A stretch of 23,263 nt of DNA from GCA-2687515 sp963582805 (lineage in GTDB: Bacteria; Pseudomonadota; Alphaproteobacteria; Rhodospirillales; UBA2165). The position numbers and the translations under genes are program-made. Below are positions 1 to 7,599 of the stretch, piece after piece. The notes beneath the pieces are model-generated. The model did not search any database, was not told the origin of the DNA, and saw nothing but the letters and a program-made list of their open reading frames with translations. The DNA lies in contig CAUZTZ010000023.1 of the NCBI GenBank assembly GCA_963582805.1, positions 1-23,263 of the forward strand, read 5' to 3'. Position 1 is the first letter of the stretch; each line of letters opens with the position of its first letter.

Positions 1-1
1 A

Positions 2-697
2 GCCATGAGCCCCGGCGCGATCGGCTTCAAGTTTCCCGATCTCGGCGCCATGCAGGTTTGCGACACCACCCTGATCCGGGTGATGGAGCGGCCCATATCG
101 GGTTGGGGCAAGCTGGTCAAAAACCTGGAAGACCGGGTTCTTGCTGCGCTGTTTTTAGGCCTGGCGCTGCCGGTGATGGGGCTGATCGCGGCGGCCATCA
201 AGTTGGAAAGCCCGGGCGCCGTTTTTTTCAAGCAGCGCCGCCAGGGGTTCCACAACGACGAGTTCGTGATCTACAAATTCCGCTCCATGCGCACCGATGC
301 CGCGGACGGCGATATCGTTCATCAGGCCACCCGGGACGATCCCCGCATCACCCGCGTCGGGCGTTTTCTTCGGCGCTCTAGCCTGGATGAATTGCCGCAG
401 CTTTTCAATGTGGTGAAGGGCGAAATGTCGCTGATCGGCCCGCGCCCGCACGCGGTGCAGCACAATCTGCAATTCGCCGCCATCATCGATCAATATCTCG
501 GCCGCCATAAGGTAAAGCCCGGCATCACCGGCTGGGCCCAGGTCAACGGCTTGCGCGGCGAGACCGACACGCCGGAAAAAATGCGCCGCCGGGTTCAGGC
601 CGATCTTTATTACATCGACAACTGGTCGTTTATTTTGGACATCAAGATCATCTTGATGACCGTCTGGGTTTGCGCCGGCGGGCGCAATGCCTACTGA
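2..697 (+). CDS. Undecaprenyl-phosphate sugar phosphotransferase, C-terminal part (cut by window edge)
   Basis: This is the catalytic half of a bacterial sugar transferase (WcaJ/ExoY/PssY family), which moves a hexose-1-phosphate from a nucleotide sugar onto undecaprenyl phosphate at the inner membrane and so starts repeat-unit synthesis. Visible hallmarks are a hydrophobic membrane segment (VLAALFLGLALPVMGLIAAA), then a basic FFKQ-R-G stretch, the YKFRSM motif, DELPQ followed by the SLIGPRP motif, KPGITGWAQVNG, and a C-terminal NAY ending typical of the family. The frame is open to the window edge, and full WcaJ-type proteins are about 450-480 residues with an N-terminal multi-TM and nucleotide-binding-like region. 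The ATG at 5 is therefore probably internal and the 5' end lies outside. The stop at 695-697 is only 10 nt from the stop of the opposing methyltransferase gene. Family is certain; which sugar is transferred cannot be read from sequence. Confidence 0.93.
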   Translation, partial: AMSPGAIGFKFPDLGAMQVCDTTLIRVMERPISGWGKLVKNLEDRVLAALFLGLALPVMGLIAAAIKLESPGAVFFKQRRQGFHNDEFVIYKFRSMRTDAADGDIVHQATRDDPRITRVGRFLRRSSLDELPQLFNVVKGEMSLIGPRPHAVQHNLQFAAIIDQYLGRHKVKPGITGWAQVNGLRGETDTPEKMRRRVQADLYYIDNWSFILDIKIILMTVWVCAGGRNAY

Positions 698-707
698 GCG
701 GCTTCGG

Positions 708-1550
708 CTAACGTTCGAATATCATATCCAGCAGGCTGTCCTTGACGAACAAGACATCGCGCTCGATGGCAAGGGTGGATGCCTGGCGGCCGAATTCCTG
801 AAACCCGATGGGAAACAAATTGGCCGGGCGCAGCAATTCGGCGACCCGCGAAAACGATGGCTGGCGGTTCTTGTATTCAACGGCGAACGAGGTTTCACAG
901 AGCACCACATCCACCTGGGCCAGCAGCGCCGCCGCGCCTTCAAGGGCCTCTTCCTCGTGCCCCTGGACGTCGATTTTGAGGACCGTTTTGCGCCCCGGAT
1001 CAATTTCGAGTGCGAACGAATCGAGGGTCTCGATAGTCACTTCTTCGCTGCCGGTGATGGATTTCTCGCGCAACTGGCCGATGTGATCTTCGAACTCCTC
1101 GAACGAGGCAAAGGTGCTTTCCTCGCCGAGATTGATGGTCAGGCGCCCGCTTTTGTTCGATAGGGCGCAGTTGAATAGCTGGCTGCCGGGGCGCTCGCCG
1201 TAGCGGGCCTGCAACTGAGCGAAGGTCGCCGGCACCGGCTCGAACGCGGTCAAGGCGGTGTTTGGAAAAATCGAAATAAAGCCCTCCGACCAGGAGCCGT
1301 CATTGGCGCCCACATCGATCAGATGGAGCGGCTCATCGGGGGCAAGGAAGCGGAGAAAATTGATCCAATCCTCGGTTGATGTGGGGCGGCGGAGGGTTTG
1401 CAGCCAAAGCCGGCGCGGAAACGCCTTGTTCTGGCGCCGGATGAGCGCCAGTTCATTCAACATTTGCAGCCGGAATTCAACGGCGTGGGCGTAGTGCCAT
1501 AATTGGTAAAACATTATAAACTTATGAAAATTTAAGGATTCGGTAACCAC
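708..1550 (-). CDS. FkbM family SAM-dependent methyltransferase
   Basis: This 280-residue protein carries the two FkbM landmarks: the SAM-binding loop LIDVGANDGSWS at about residues 77-88 with an acidic FEP at about 103-105, and the family signature LKIDVQGHEEEALEG at about 191-205, followed by a VVLCETSF strand. FkbM enzymes O-methylate sugar or polyketide hydroxyls, so in this locus it most likely methylates a sugar of the repeat unit (inference). The first ~70 residues are a non-conserved N-terminal extension. The GTG at 1550 is preferred because AGGTG lies about 8 nt upstream; an in-frame ATG at 1514 is the alternative. The gene is alone on its strand here, converging on the initiating transferase and divergent from the zinc-ribbon methyltransferase gene, so it needs its own promoter in the AT-rich 1551-1665 gap. 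Confidence 0.9.
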   Translation of the reverse strand: MVTESLNFHKFIMFYQLWHYAHAVEFRLQMLNELALIRRQNKAFPRRLWLQTLRRPTSTEDWINFLRFLAPDEPLHLIDVGANDGSWSEGFISIFPNTALTAFEPVPATFAQLQARYGERPGSQLFNCALSNKSGRLTINLGEESTFASFEEFEDHIGQLREKSITGSEEVTIETLDSFALEIDPGRKTVLKIDVQGHEEEALEGAAALLAQVDVVLCETSFAVEYKNRQPSFSRVAELLRPANLFPIGFQEFGRQASTLAIERDVLFVKDSLLDMIFER

Positions 1551-1665
1551 ATACAGAGCACCTATTATAAAGGTAAATAATAACCATAAGAAATATTGCG
1601 AGTACTATTTTGTGTGCTGTGCGTGCGTTCGGCAGGCGCCGCCGCACCGCGGCTGAGGTAACGTT
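1551..1665. promoter_or_regulatory. AT-rich divergent intergenic region
   Basis: This 115-nt gap separates two divergently transcribed methyltransferase genes, and its half next to the minus-strand gene is much more AT-rich than the coding DNA around it. It must hold the promoter of the minus-strand gene and probably that of the plus-strand run. TATAAT-like hexamers occur (reverse of 1564-1569; TACTAT at 1603-1608), but neither has a convincing -35 partner, and the first would leave the ribosome binding site upstream of the transcript start. Only the location, not the exact promoter, is supported. The plus-strand ribosome binding site GAGGT is at 1655-1659. Confidence 0.4.
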
Positions 1666-2562
1666 TTGGCGACGATTTCATTTGGTTTTAAAACCCTGGC
1701 AAGGATACTCGCGGTACAGCCGCGCGACTGTCCATATTGCGGCGCTTCGGACACCGAATTTCTGGGGCGCAAGAAGATATTGCTGGAGCTTCGCCGCTGC
1801 CCCGAATGCCTCTTGATGTTCCGCTATCCGAAAGAAGACGCCGCCTCGAACCTGGAATTCTACCAGCAAGAATATTCCGAGGGCATGACCACGGAGATGC
1901 CGGGCGAAACCGAGATTGGCCGGCTCATGGAGACCAATTTCGCCGGCACCGAGCGCGATTTGTCGCTAAATGTGGGGCTGGTCGAGCGTCACGCCGGCAC
2001 CGGCCGGCTGCTGGATTACGGCTGTTCCTGGGGCTACGGGTTGCATCAGTTCCGCGCCGCCGGTTTCGATGCCGTCGGGTTCGAAATATCGCAGCCGCGC
2101 GGCGGCTATGGGCGGGGCAAAATGGGGCTCGAAATTCTCGGCGATTTCAAGGCGCTGGAGGCTTTGCCCGCCAGCTCTTTCGATGTCATCCATACCAGCC
2201 ATGTTTTGGAACATGTGCCGGATTTGAAATACGCCCTGACCACCTTCCAGCGCCTGCTTAAAGACGATGGCGCCTTGTTCATATTTGTTCCCAACGCCGG
2301 CGGCAGGGATGCCCGCGAGATGGGGTTCAAATGGGGGCACCACATATCGGAAAAACATGTCTCGGCGCTGGATGCAGATTTTTTCGCCCGCAACCTGCCC
2401 GGTTATGGATTTTCCCTGAATTTCAGCAGCTATCCGCACGACGCGCCGCCGGCGCCGGTTGGCGATGGCGGCGTCCCAAAGCTGGACGGCATCGAGCTTT
2501 TGGTGATCGCCAAGCGCGCGCCCGAGGCGGAAGGGCCGGCGCTTGCATCCAGTGGCAGTTGA
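1666..2562 (+). CDS. Class I SAM methyltransferase with N-terminal zinc ribbon
   Basis: This 298-residue protein has a short treble-cleft or zinc-ribbon module (CPYCG at 22-26 and CPEC at 45-48) followed by a Methyltransf_11/23-type Rossmann domain with LLDYGCSWGYG at about 115-125 and DVIHTSHVLEHVPD at about 173-186. The same two-part layout opens sugar C-methyltransferases of the TylC3 type, but those continue with a C-terminal domain that is absent here, so the substrate may be a sugar hydroxyl, a sugar carbon or something else. The start is a TTG at 1666: GAGGT at 1655-1659 sits 6 nt upstream and no ATG or GTG start fits as well. It heads the long plus-strand run and is followed after 42 nt by the flippase. 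Role in modifying the polysaccharide is inferred from context. Confidence 0.85.
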   Translation: MATISFGFKTLARILAVQPRDCPYCGASDTEFLGRKKILLELRRCPECLLMFRYPKEDAASNLEFYQQEYSEGMTTEMPGETEIGRLMETNFAGTERDLSLNVGLVERHAGTGRLLDYGCSWGYGLHQFRAAGFDAVGFEISQPRGGYGRGKMGLEILGDFKALEALPASSFDVIHTSHVLEHVPDLKYALTTFQRLLKDDGALFIFVPNAGGRDAREMGFKWGHHISEKHVSALDADFFARNLPGYGFSLNFSSYPHDAPPAPVGDGGVPKLDGIELLVIAKRAPEAEGPALASSGS

Positions 2563-2604
2563 GCCGCCCAGGATTACTTTGGCGCCATTGCCAGGGCCAA
2601 GAGA

Positions 2605-4008
2605 ATGACAGGTTCCTTGCGGACACGCTTCCTCAAAGGCCTGGCCGCCAACACCGCCGGTCAGGCGGCCAACCTGGCGATCCAGATTTTAAGCGTTCCG
2701 TTGTTTCTGTTTTTCTGGGGAGCCGATCTTTACGGCGAATGGCTGATCCTGTTTGCCATGCCGGCGTACCTCGCGCTCTCGGATCTGGGGTTCGCTACCA
2801 CCGCCATGCACCGAATGGCGATGCTTGTCTCGAACGGCAAGCGCGACGAGGCGTTGAGCGTTTTTCAGACCGCCTGGACAATGGTCACCGCCGTCTCGGG
2901 CGCGATCATGATCGCCGTTGCCGTCGCCGCGATCTTCATGCCGGTGGGCGATTGGTTTCAGCTTAGCCGCTTGGGCGGCTCCCCGGCCGCCGTTATCCTG
3001 ATTCTCCTCGGCCTCCAATTCCTGACCACGCTGCAAACGTCGATATTTTACGCCGGCTTTTATTGCGATGGGCAATATGGGCTCGGCAGCCTCTATCAGA
3101 CCGGCATCCGGGTGTTCGAATTTGCGCTGCTGGCGGGCGCCGTCGCTGCCGGGTTGGGGCCTGAAGCCGCCGCCGCCGCCTTCCTCGCCGGGCGCCTGAT
3201 CGGCACCGTCGCCATGGGCCGCCAGATGCGCAAAAATCTGCCCTGGCTGCGCGCCGGATATCGCCACGCCGATTGGAACCTGTTTCGCGAAATGCTGCGC
3301 CCGTCCCTGGCCTTCATGGGATTTCCGCTCGGCAATGCCCTTGGTATCCAAGGCGTGGTTCTGGTCCTCGGCGCCAGTCTGGGGCCGGGCGCGGTGGTGG
3401 TATTCGCCACCTTGCGCACCCTGACCCGGGTCGTCATCCAGGCCACCAACGCCCTTAGCATTTCCGTGCGCCCGGAAATATCGCGCGCCTATGGGGCCGA
3501 AGATTTCGATCTGTTGCGCATCCTATACCGGCGTCTCAGCCAAGCCTCCACCTGGATCGGGCTGGTATCCTTCGTGGTCCTGTTTTTTGCCGGCCCGTTG
3601 ATCATGTCGGCCTGGACCGGCGGGCGCATCGGGGCGCCGAACCCGTTGTTTTTGTTGCTTCTGGCGGTGGTTCTGGTCAATTCCTGGTGGTGGGGCAGTT
3701 TGAGCCTGTTATACGCGTCCAACCGCCACGAAGGATTGTCGCTGGCCTATATCGCGGCCAACCTGGCGGCTATCTTGCTGGTGCAGCCGTTGGCCGGGTT
3801 GTTCGGCGTTGCCGGGGCGGCGGCTTCGTTGCTGGTATCGGAGATTGCCATTGCCATTTACACAATTGTCCGCGCCAACGCGCTGATCGATGAATCGCCG
3901 GCGGCCTATATCGGTATCTCGCTCAGCCCGCCGCTCTATCTGATCGGCCAGATACGCGAATTGGCCGCCGCCGCCCGACAGCGGCTCGGCCGGGGCCGGG
4001 GGGAATAG
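2605..4008 (+). CDS. Wzx-type lipid-linked oligosaccharide flippase (MOP superfamily)
   Basis: This 467-residue protein is hydrophobic over nearly its full length, with roughly 12 membrane segments, and it matches the polysaccharide-specific transporter branch of the MOP/MATE superfamily. The N-terminus shows the usual pattern: NTAGQAANLAIQ, then a WGADLYGEW motif, a PAYLALSDLGF stretch and a short cytoplasmic loop. Family members flip undecaprenyl-linked repeat units from the cytoplasmic to the periplasmic leaflet for Wzy polymerisation. It sits directly before a glycosyltransferase (4 nt gap) and one gene before the polymerase candidate, the normal company of wzx. The symbol is withheld because Wzx proteins are recognised by topology and context more than by sequence. 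An O-antigen rather than capsule/EPS role cannot be excluded. Confidence 0.88.
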   Translation: MTGSLRTRFLKGLAANTAGQAANLAIQILSVPLFLFFWGADLYGEWLILFAMPAYLALSDLGFATTAMHRMAMLVSNGKRDEALSVFQTAWTMVTAVSGAIMIAVAVAAIFMPVGDWFQLSRLGGSPAAVILILLGLQFLTTLQTSIFYAGFYCDGQYGLGSLYQTGIRVFEFALLAGAVAAGLGPEAAAAAFLAGRLIGTVAMGRQMRKNLPWLRAGYRHADWNLFREMLRPSLAFMGFPLGNALGIQGVVLVLGASLGPGAVVVFATLRTLTRVVIQATNALSISVRPEISRAYGAEDFDLLRILYRRLSQASTWIGLVSFVVLFFAGPLIMSAWTGGRIGAPNPLFLLLLAVVLVNSWWWGSLSLLYASNRHEGLSLAYIAANLAAILLVQPLAGLFGVAGAAASLLVSEIAIAIYTIVRANALIDESPAAYIGISLSPPLYLIGQIRELAAAARQRLGRGRGE

Positions 4009-4012
4009 CCGG

Positions 4013-5263
4013 ATGGTCGTCATCTCCAACGGTTTCGGCCGTTTCCACATGTCCTGGGCGGCGGAAGAAGCGCACCGGCGCGGCAACCTGGACGCCTACA
4101 TCACCGGCGCCTATCCGAGCCCAAGCGCCAAAAGATTGCTGGCGGCGACCGGCTTGGCGGGCAATCGGCGCATACAGCGATTGCTGGCGCGCCAGGGCAC
4201 CTATCCGGATGATCTGGTTTCGGCGTCGTTCCGCAGCGAAGCGGTGATGCAGGCGGCGGTCGCGCTCCGCCAGAAACATAGCCTCTTCAAGACCCTGACC
4301 GATGTGATGAACCGCGCCGCCATGCGCGGCTACGGCAAGTGGGCAGGGCGTATTGTGGCCGGCCTTGATCGGGCGCCCGGCGTTTACCATTACCGGGCCG
4401 GTTTCGGCGGCGCCTCGGTGCAAGCGGCCAAGGCGCGGGGCATGGCGCTGCTCTGTGATCATTCCATCGCCCACCCGCGCTTGTTGGATTATTTCATCGC
4501 CAATCAGGGCGCCTGGCCGGCAAAAGGCGAGGGCGGCGATATCGATCTTCTTTGGCGCCATATCCTAGACGATATCGGCCAGGGCGAGCACGTGCTGGTG
4601 AACTCCGATTTCGTCAAGGAAACCTTCCTGCATTTCGGCTGGGATGCAGAGCGGGTTCACGTAATCTATCTTGGCGTCGACAATGATTTTGTCGCCGGCA
4701 TACCGGCCGCGTCGGGCGATGACGGCGCCGCGCCGCTACTCAGTTTCGCCGGCAATTTCGGCCCGCGAAAAGGCGCCGACATAATGGCCGCCGCCTTGGG
4801 CACAATCGGCGATGTGCCCTGGCGCCTGGAATTGATCGGCCCCATCGAGGCCGAAACCCGGCGCGCCCAGGCCGCGTTCCTGAGCGACGAGCGGGTGCGG
4901 GCCCTCGGCGTGGTGCCGCGCGATATCCTGGCAGAGCGATTGGTGGCGTCCGATATCTTTGTCTTTCCGTCCTTCGCCGAAGGATCGGCCCGGGTTTTGT
5001 TCGAGGCAATGGCATCGGGCTGCTACATCATCACCACCAAAAACGCCGGCGGGATCGCCCGGGACGGCATTCACGGCGCTGTGGTGCCGCCGGGCGACGC
5101 AGCCGCAACCGGAGCGGCCATTAAGACGGCCCTCAATAATCTGCCGAAAACCCGGGAAATCGGCGCCAAAAACGCCCAATTGGTGGCCAAATCCTATAGC
5201 CAGGCCGATTATGGTAAAAATCTGGCTGAATTATACGCAAAGTTGATCGCCGATAAGGGCTAA
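4013..5263 (+). CDS. Glycosyltransferase family 4 (GT-B fold)
   Basis: This is a 416-residue GT-B glycosyltransferase. The C-terminal nucleotide-sugar-binding half is clear: LSFAGNFGPRKG at the start of the Glycos_transf_1 domain, LELIGPI, then FPSFAEGSARVLFEAMASG at about residues 318-336, which is the EX7E-type motif of retaining GT4 enzymes, followed by GGIARDGIHGAVVPPGD. The N-terminal acceptor half is divergent, with HYRAGFGGASVQAAKARGM in place of more usual forms. It would add a sugar to the growing lipid-linked repeat at the cytoplasmic face. The ATG at 4013 lies 4 nt after the flippase stop, with a GGGGGGA ribosome site just upstream, so the two are translationally linked. Donor and linkage are unknown. 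Confidence 0.9.
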   Translation: MVVISNGFGRFHMSWAAEEAHRRGNLDAYITGAYPSPSAKRLLAATGLAGNRRIQRLLARQGTYPDDLVSASFRSEAVMQAAVALRQKHSLFKTLTDVMNRAAMRGYGKWAGRIVAGLDRAPGVYHYRAGFGGASVQAAKARGMALLCDHSIAHPRLLDYFIANQGAWPAKGEGGDIDLLWRHILDDIGQGEHVLVNSDFVKETFLHFGWDAERVHVIYLGVDNDFVAGIPAASGDDGAAPLLSFAGNFGPRKGADIMAAALGTIGDVPWRLELIGPIEAETRRAQAAFLSDERVRALGVVPRDILAERLVASDIFVFPSFAEGSARVLFEAMASGCYIITTKNAGGIARDGIHGAVVPPGDAAATGAAIKTALNNLPKTREIGAKNAQLVAKSYSQADYGKNLAELYAKLIADKG

Positions 5264-5322
5264 ACCCTGGAAAACGCTCATTAAATCCCCATATGTGTTG
5301 AAGAATTCGGCCACGGGATTTC

Positions 5323-6762
5323 TTGATTGTGAGCTATCGCAGTAACCATTTCACCGCGCCCGCATATGATGCGGATATTGCGGACTATGCCTACCATCCG
5401 GCGCCGGACCCATGCGTGCTGCCGCTCATCCCGCGCGACCGGGACCGCAATATCCTTCTCGACGCCGCCGCGCTCCTGATACCGGCCACATCGTTTCTGG
5501 AGCTGGAGCTGGTGGGGCGCATTTTCGCGACCGAGCTGTTGCTTGGCGCGGCGCTGCCGATCCTGTTGTTGCTGCGCGGCCGCCTTCTGATGCGCAAGCT
5601 GCCCTTGCTGATCTTCACCATGGGCCTCATCTGGCTGGTGGCGCAGATTGCCACCGACTTGATTGTCGAGTCCACGTTTCGCGACTATGCCCGCGGCTGG
5701 GCGAAAATCGGCTTCACCTTGCTGAATTTCATGTCCATCTATCTATTGCTCGCCGGTTCCAGGCGCCGGGTTGTCTTGTTCGCCGCCGGCCTTGGCATCG
5801 GCATCATCCTGTTGTTCATCTTCAACCCGCCGCCGTTCGGCCTGACCCAGCCGTGGAAATTCGGCCTCGGCTTCGCGCTGGTCTATCTGGTCGCGGCGGC
5901 GTTGCAGCAGCGCACATTGGCGCGCGTTCCCTATCTGGCGCCACTTGTATTCGCCGCCATCGGCCTGTTTTTCATGAGCCAGGGATTCCGCAGCGGCGGC
6001 GGCGTTGCCTTCATTACGGCGGCCTATCTGTTGTATGGGGGTAATGGGCCCAAATACCGTTTCCCATCGCCGGTGAAAATTCTGTTCATCATCGGCTTTG
6101 GCGCGCTGGCGGTATTTATCCTTCTGGAAAGTTACGAGGCGATGGTCGAAGCCGGCTGGTTCGGCGTACAGGCAAAGCTCATCCTACGCCAGCAAGCGCT
6201 CAGCAATATGGGTATACTGCTTGGCGGGCGCAGTGAGATCCTTATCGCCAGCCAGGCGATTATGGAATCGCCGTTGCTCGGTCACGGCTCCTGGGCAAAA
6301 AGCGAATATTATTCCTACCTGATGGCGCTGTTGAAGTTCGGCGCCAATGGCGGTGAAATACCATTTCTCAAAAACGATCTGATCCCCACCCATTCGGTCA
6401 TCTTCGGCGCCTGGGTGGAATCAGGAATCCTCGGCGCCATGTTCTGGGCGATGATTTTGGGCATCGTCTTCCGGGTTATGATCCGGCTGTCGGTGAGTGA
6501 CGATCCGCTGATGCCGCTGATCACCTTCATGGGCTTTTTGATGTTCTGGGACATTTTGTTTTCGCCCTTCGGCGCCGACCGCCGTTTCGTGCTCGCCTAT
6601 TTCATCACCGTGATGGTTCTCGCCCATTCCGCCCTTTACCGGTCATCGGATGTGGACGAATGGGCCGACGACGCGGCGGCCATGGACCAAGAAGACCTCT
6701 ATGCGCCCAAGAGCGATTGGGACCGGCGGCGCAATTTCCAATTCGAATATCACCGGCATTAA
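5323..6762 (+). CDS. Wzy-type polysaccharide polymerase / O-antigen ligase-like membrane protein
   Basis: This 479-residue polytopic protein has about 10-12 membrane segments and hydrophilic ends. A large extracytoplasmic region at about 300-360 contains GGRSEILIASQAI, SPLLGHGSW and THSVIFGAWVESGILGA. That order of G-R, P-x-x-G-x-G, an H before a membrane segment and E-x-G-x-x-G is the usual pattern of the O-antigen ligase/polymerase (Wzy_C-like) superfamily. With a Wzx gene two genes upstream, it most likely polymerises the flipped repeat unit in the periplasm; a ligase role is the alternative. The start is either TTG 5323 or GTG 5329, with GGGA at 5315-5318 serving as ribosome site. No ATG is available near the N-terminus. 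The upstream gap 5264-5322 shows no clear promoter or terminator. Confidence 0.82.
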   Translation: MIVSYRSNHFTAPAYDADIADYAYHPAPDPCVLPLIPRDRDRNILLDAAALLIPATSFLELELVGRIFATELLLGAALPILLLLRGRLLMRKLPLLIFTMGLIWLVAQIATDLIVESTFRDYARGWAKIGFTLLNFMSIYLLLAGSRRRVVLFAAGLGIGIILLFIFNPPPFGLTQPWKFGLGFALVYLVAAALQQRTLARVPYLAPLVFAAIGLFFMSQGFRSGGGVAFITAAYLLYGGNGPKYRFPSPVKILFIIGFGALAVFILLESYEAMVEAGWFGVQAKLILRQQALSNMGILLGGRSEILIASQAIMESPLLGHGSWAKSEYYSYLMALLKFGANGGEIPFLKNDLIPTHSVIFGAWVESGILGAMFWAMILGIVFRVMIRLSVSDDPLMPLITFMGFLMFWDILFSPFGADRRFVLAYFITVMVLAHSALYRSSDVDEWADDAAAMDQEDLYAPKSDWDRRRNFQFEYHRH

Positions 6763-6774
6763 TCTGGAACCCCC

Positions 6775-7596
6775 ATGATCATATCCATCGTCACATTATC
6801 CTATAATCAGGCCGAGTTTCTGGAGCGGGCCATTCGTTCGGTGGTCGAGCAGGACTATGCCGATATCGAATATATCGTCGTCGATCCCGGCTCCACCGAC
6901 GGCAGCCGCGAGATAATCGAGCGTTACCGGGACCGCATCAGCACCGTAATTCTGGATCCCGATGATGGCCCCGCCGACGGCCTCAACAATGGTTTTGCCG
7001 CCGCCACCGGCGATATCTTTGCCTATATCAATGCCGACGATGCGCTGCTGCCGGGCGCTTTGCAGGCGGTTGCCGATTATTTCCGTGCCCGCCCCGATAC
7101 CGATGTGGTCACCGGCCACGGCTTTATCGTCGATGGCGAGGGTCATGTTTTGAGGCGTTTCCTATCGGCGCCGTTTTCCTTGTGGCGCTTTGCTTACGGC
7201 CACTTGGTGGTCATCCAGCAATCGACGTTTTTCCGCAAATGGGCGTTCGAAACCGCCGGCGGCTTCAACACCGAAAACCGCACCAGCTGGGACGCCGAAT
7301 TGCTCCTCGAAATGGCGATGGCTGGCGGCAAGGTGCGCCTCGCCGACGGCTACTGGTCATATTTCACCCTGCATCCCAATTCCATCACCGGCAGCCAGCG
7401 CATGGCCGCGGAAAGCAAGGTCAATCACCGCCGCTATTTCGAGCGGGTCCTGGGCCGCGAGCCGCGGCCCCTGGATGCATTATTGCGGCGCGTTGCCTGG
7501 GCCGGCCGCTGGCTGGCCGATCCGGCGCGGGCCATATCCATGTTTCACGACAAAGTCGCCGGCCCACCGCCGCTGCCCGATACCGATTGGCTGTAA
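6775..7596 (+). CDS. Glycosyltransferase family 2 (GT-A fold, WcaA-like)
   Basis: This 273-residue GT-A enzyme begins directly with the family pattern MIISIVTLSYNQAEFLERAI, followed by VDPGSTDGS at about 37-44, DPDDGPADGLNNGF at about 61-74 and the metal-binding NADD at 86-89 in place of DxD. The domain resembles colanic-acid WcaA-type inverting transferases. It is expected to act on the cytoplasmic side during repeat-unit assembly. GGAA lies about 5 nt before the ATG. The gene follows the polymerase candidate by 12 nt and precedes the beta-propeller gene by 3 nt, so all three are probably on one transcript. Sugar specificity cannot be told. Confidence 0.92.
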   Translation: MIISIVTLSYNQAEFLERAIRSVVEQDYADIEYIVVDPGSTDGSREIIERYRDRISTVILDPDDGPADGLNNGFAAATGDIFAYINADDALLPGALQAVADYFRARPDTDVVTGHGFIVDGEGHVLRRFLSAPFSLWRFAYGHLVVIQQSTFFRKWAFETAGGFNTENRTSWDAELLLEMAMAGGKVRLADGYWSYFTLHPNSITGSQRMAAESKVNHRRYFERVLGREPRPLDALLRRVAWAGRWLADPARAISMFHDKVAGPPPLPDTDWL

Positions 7597-7599
7597 GCT

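Noticed and set aside
687..1163. 158-codon plus-strand frame after the sugar transferase
   Set aside because: It overlaps the FkbM gene in reverse and begins within the end of the sugar transferase; no motif or ribosome site.
1564..1569. TATAAT on the minus strand as promoter of the first FkbM gene
   Set aside because: The -35 match is poor and the transcript would start after the AGGTG ribosome site of the chosen GTG.
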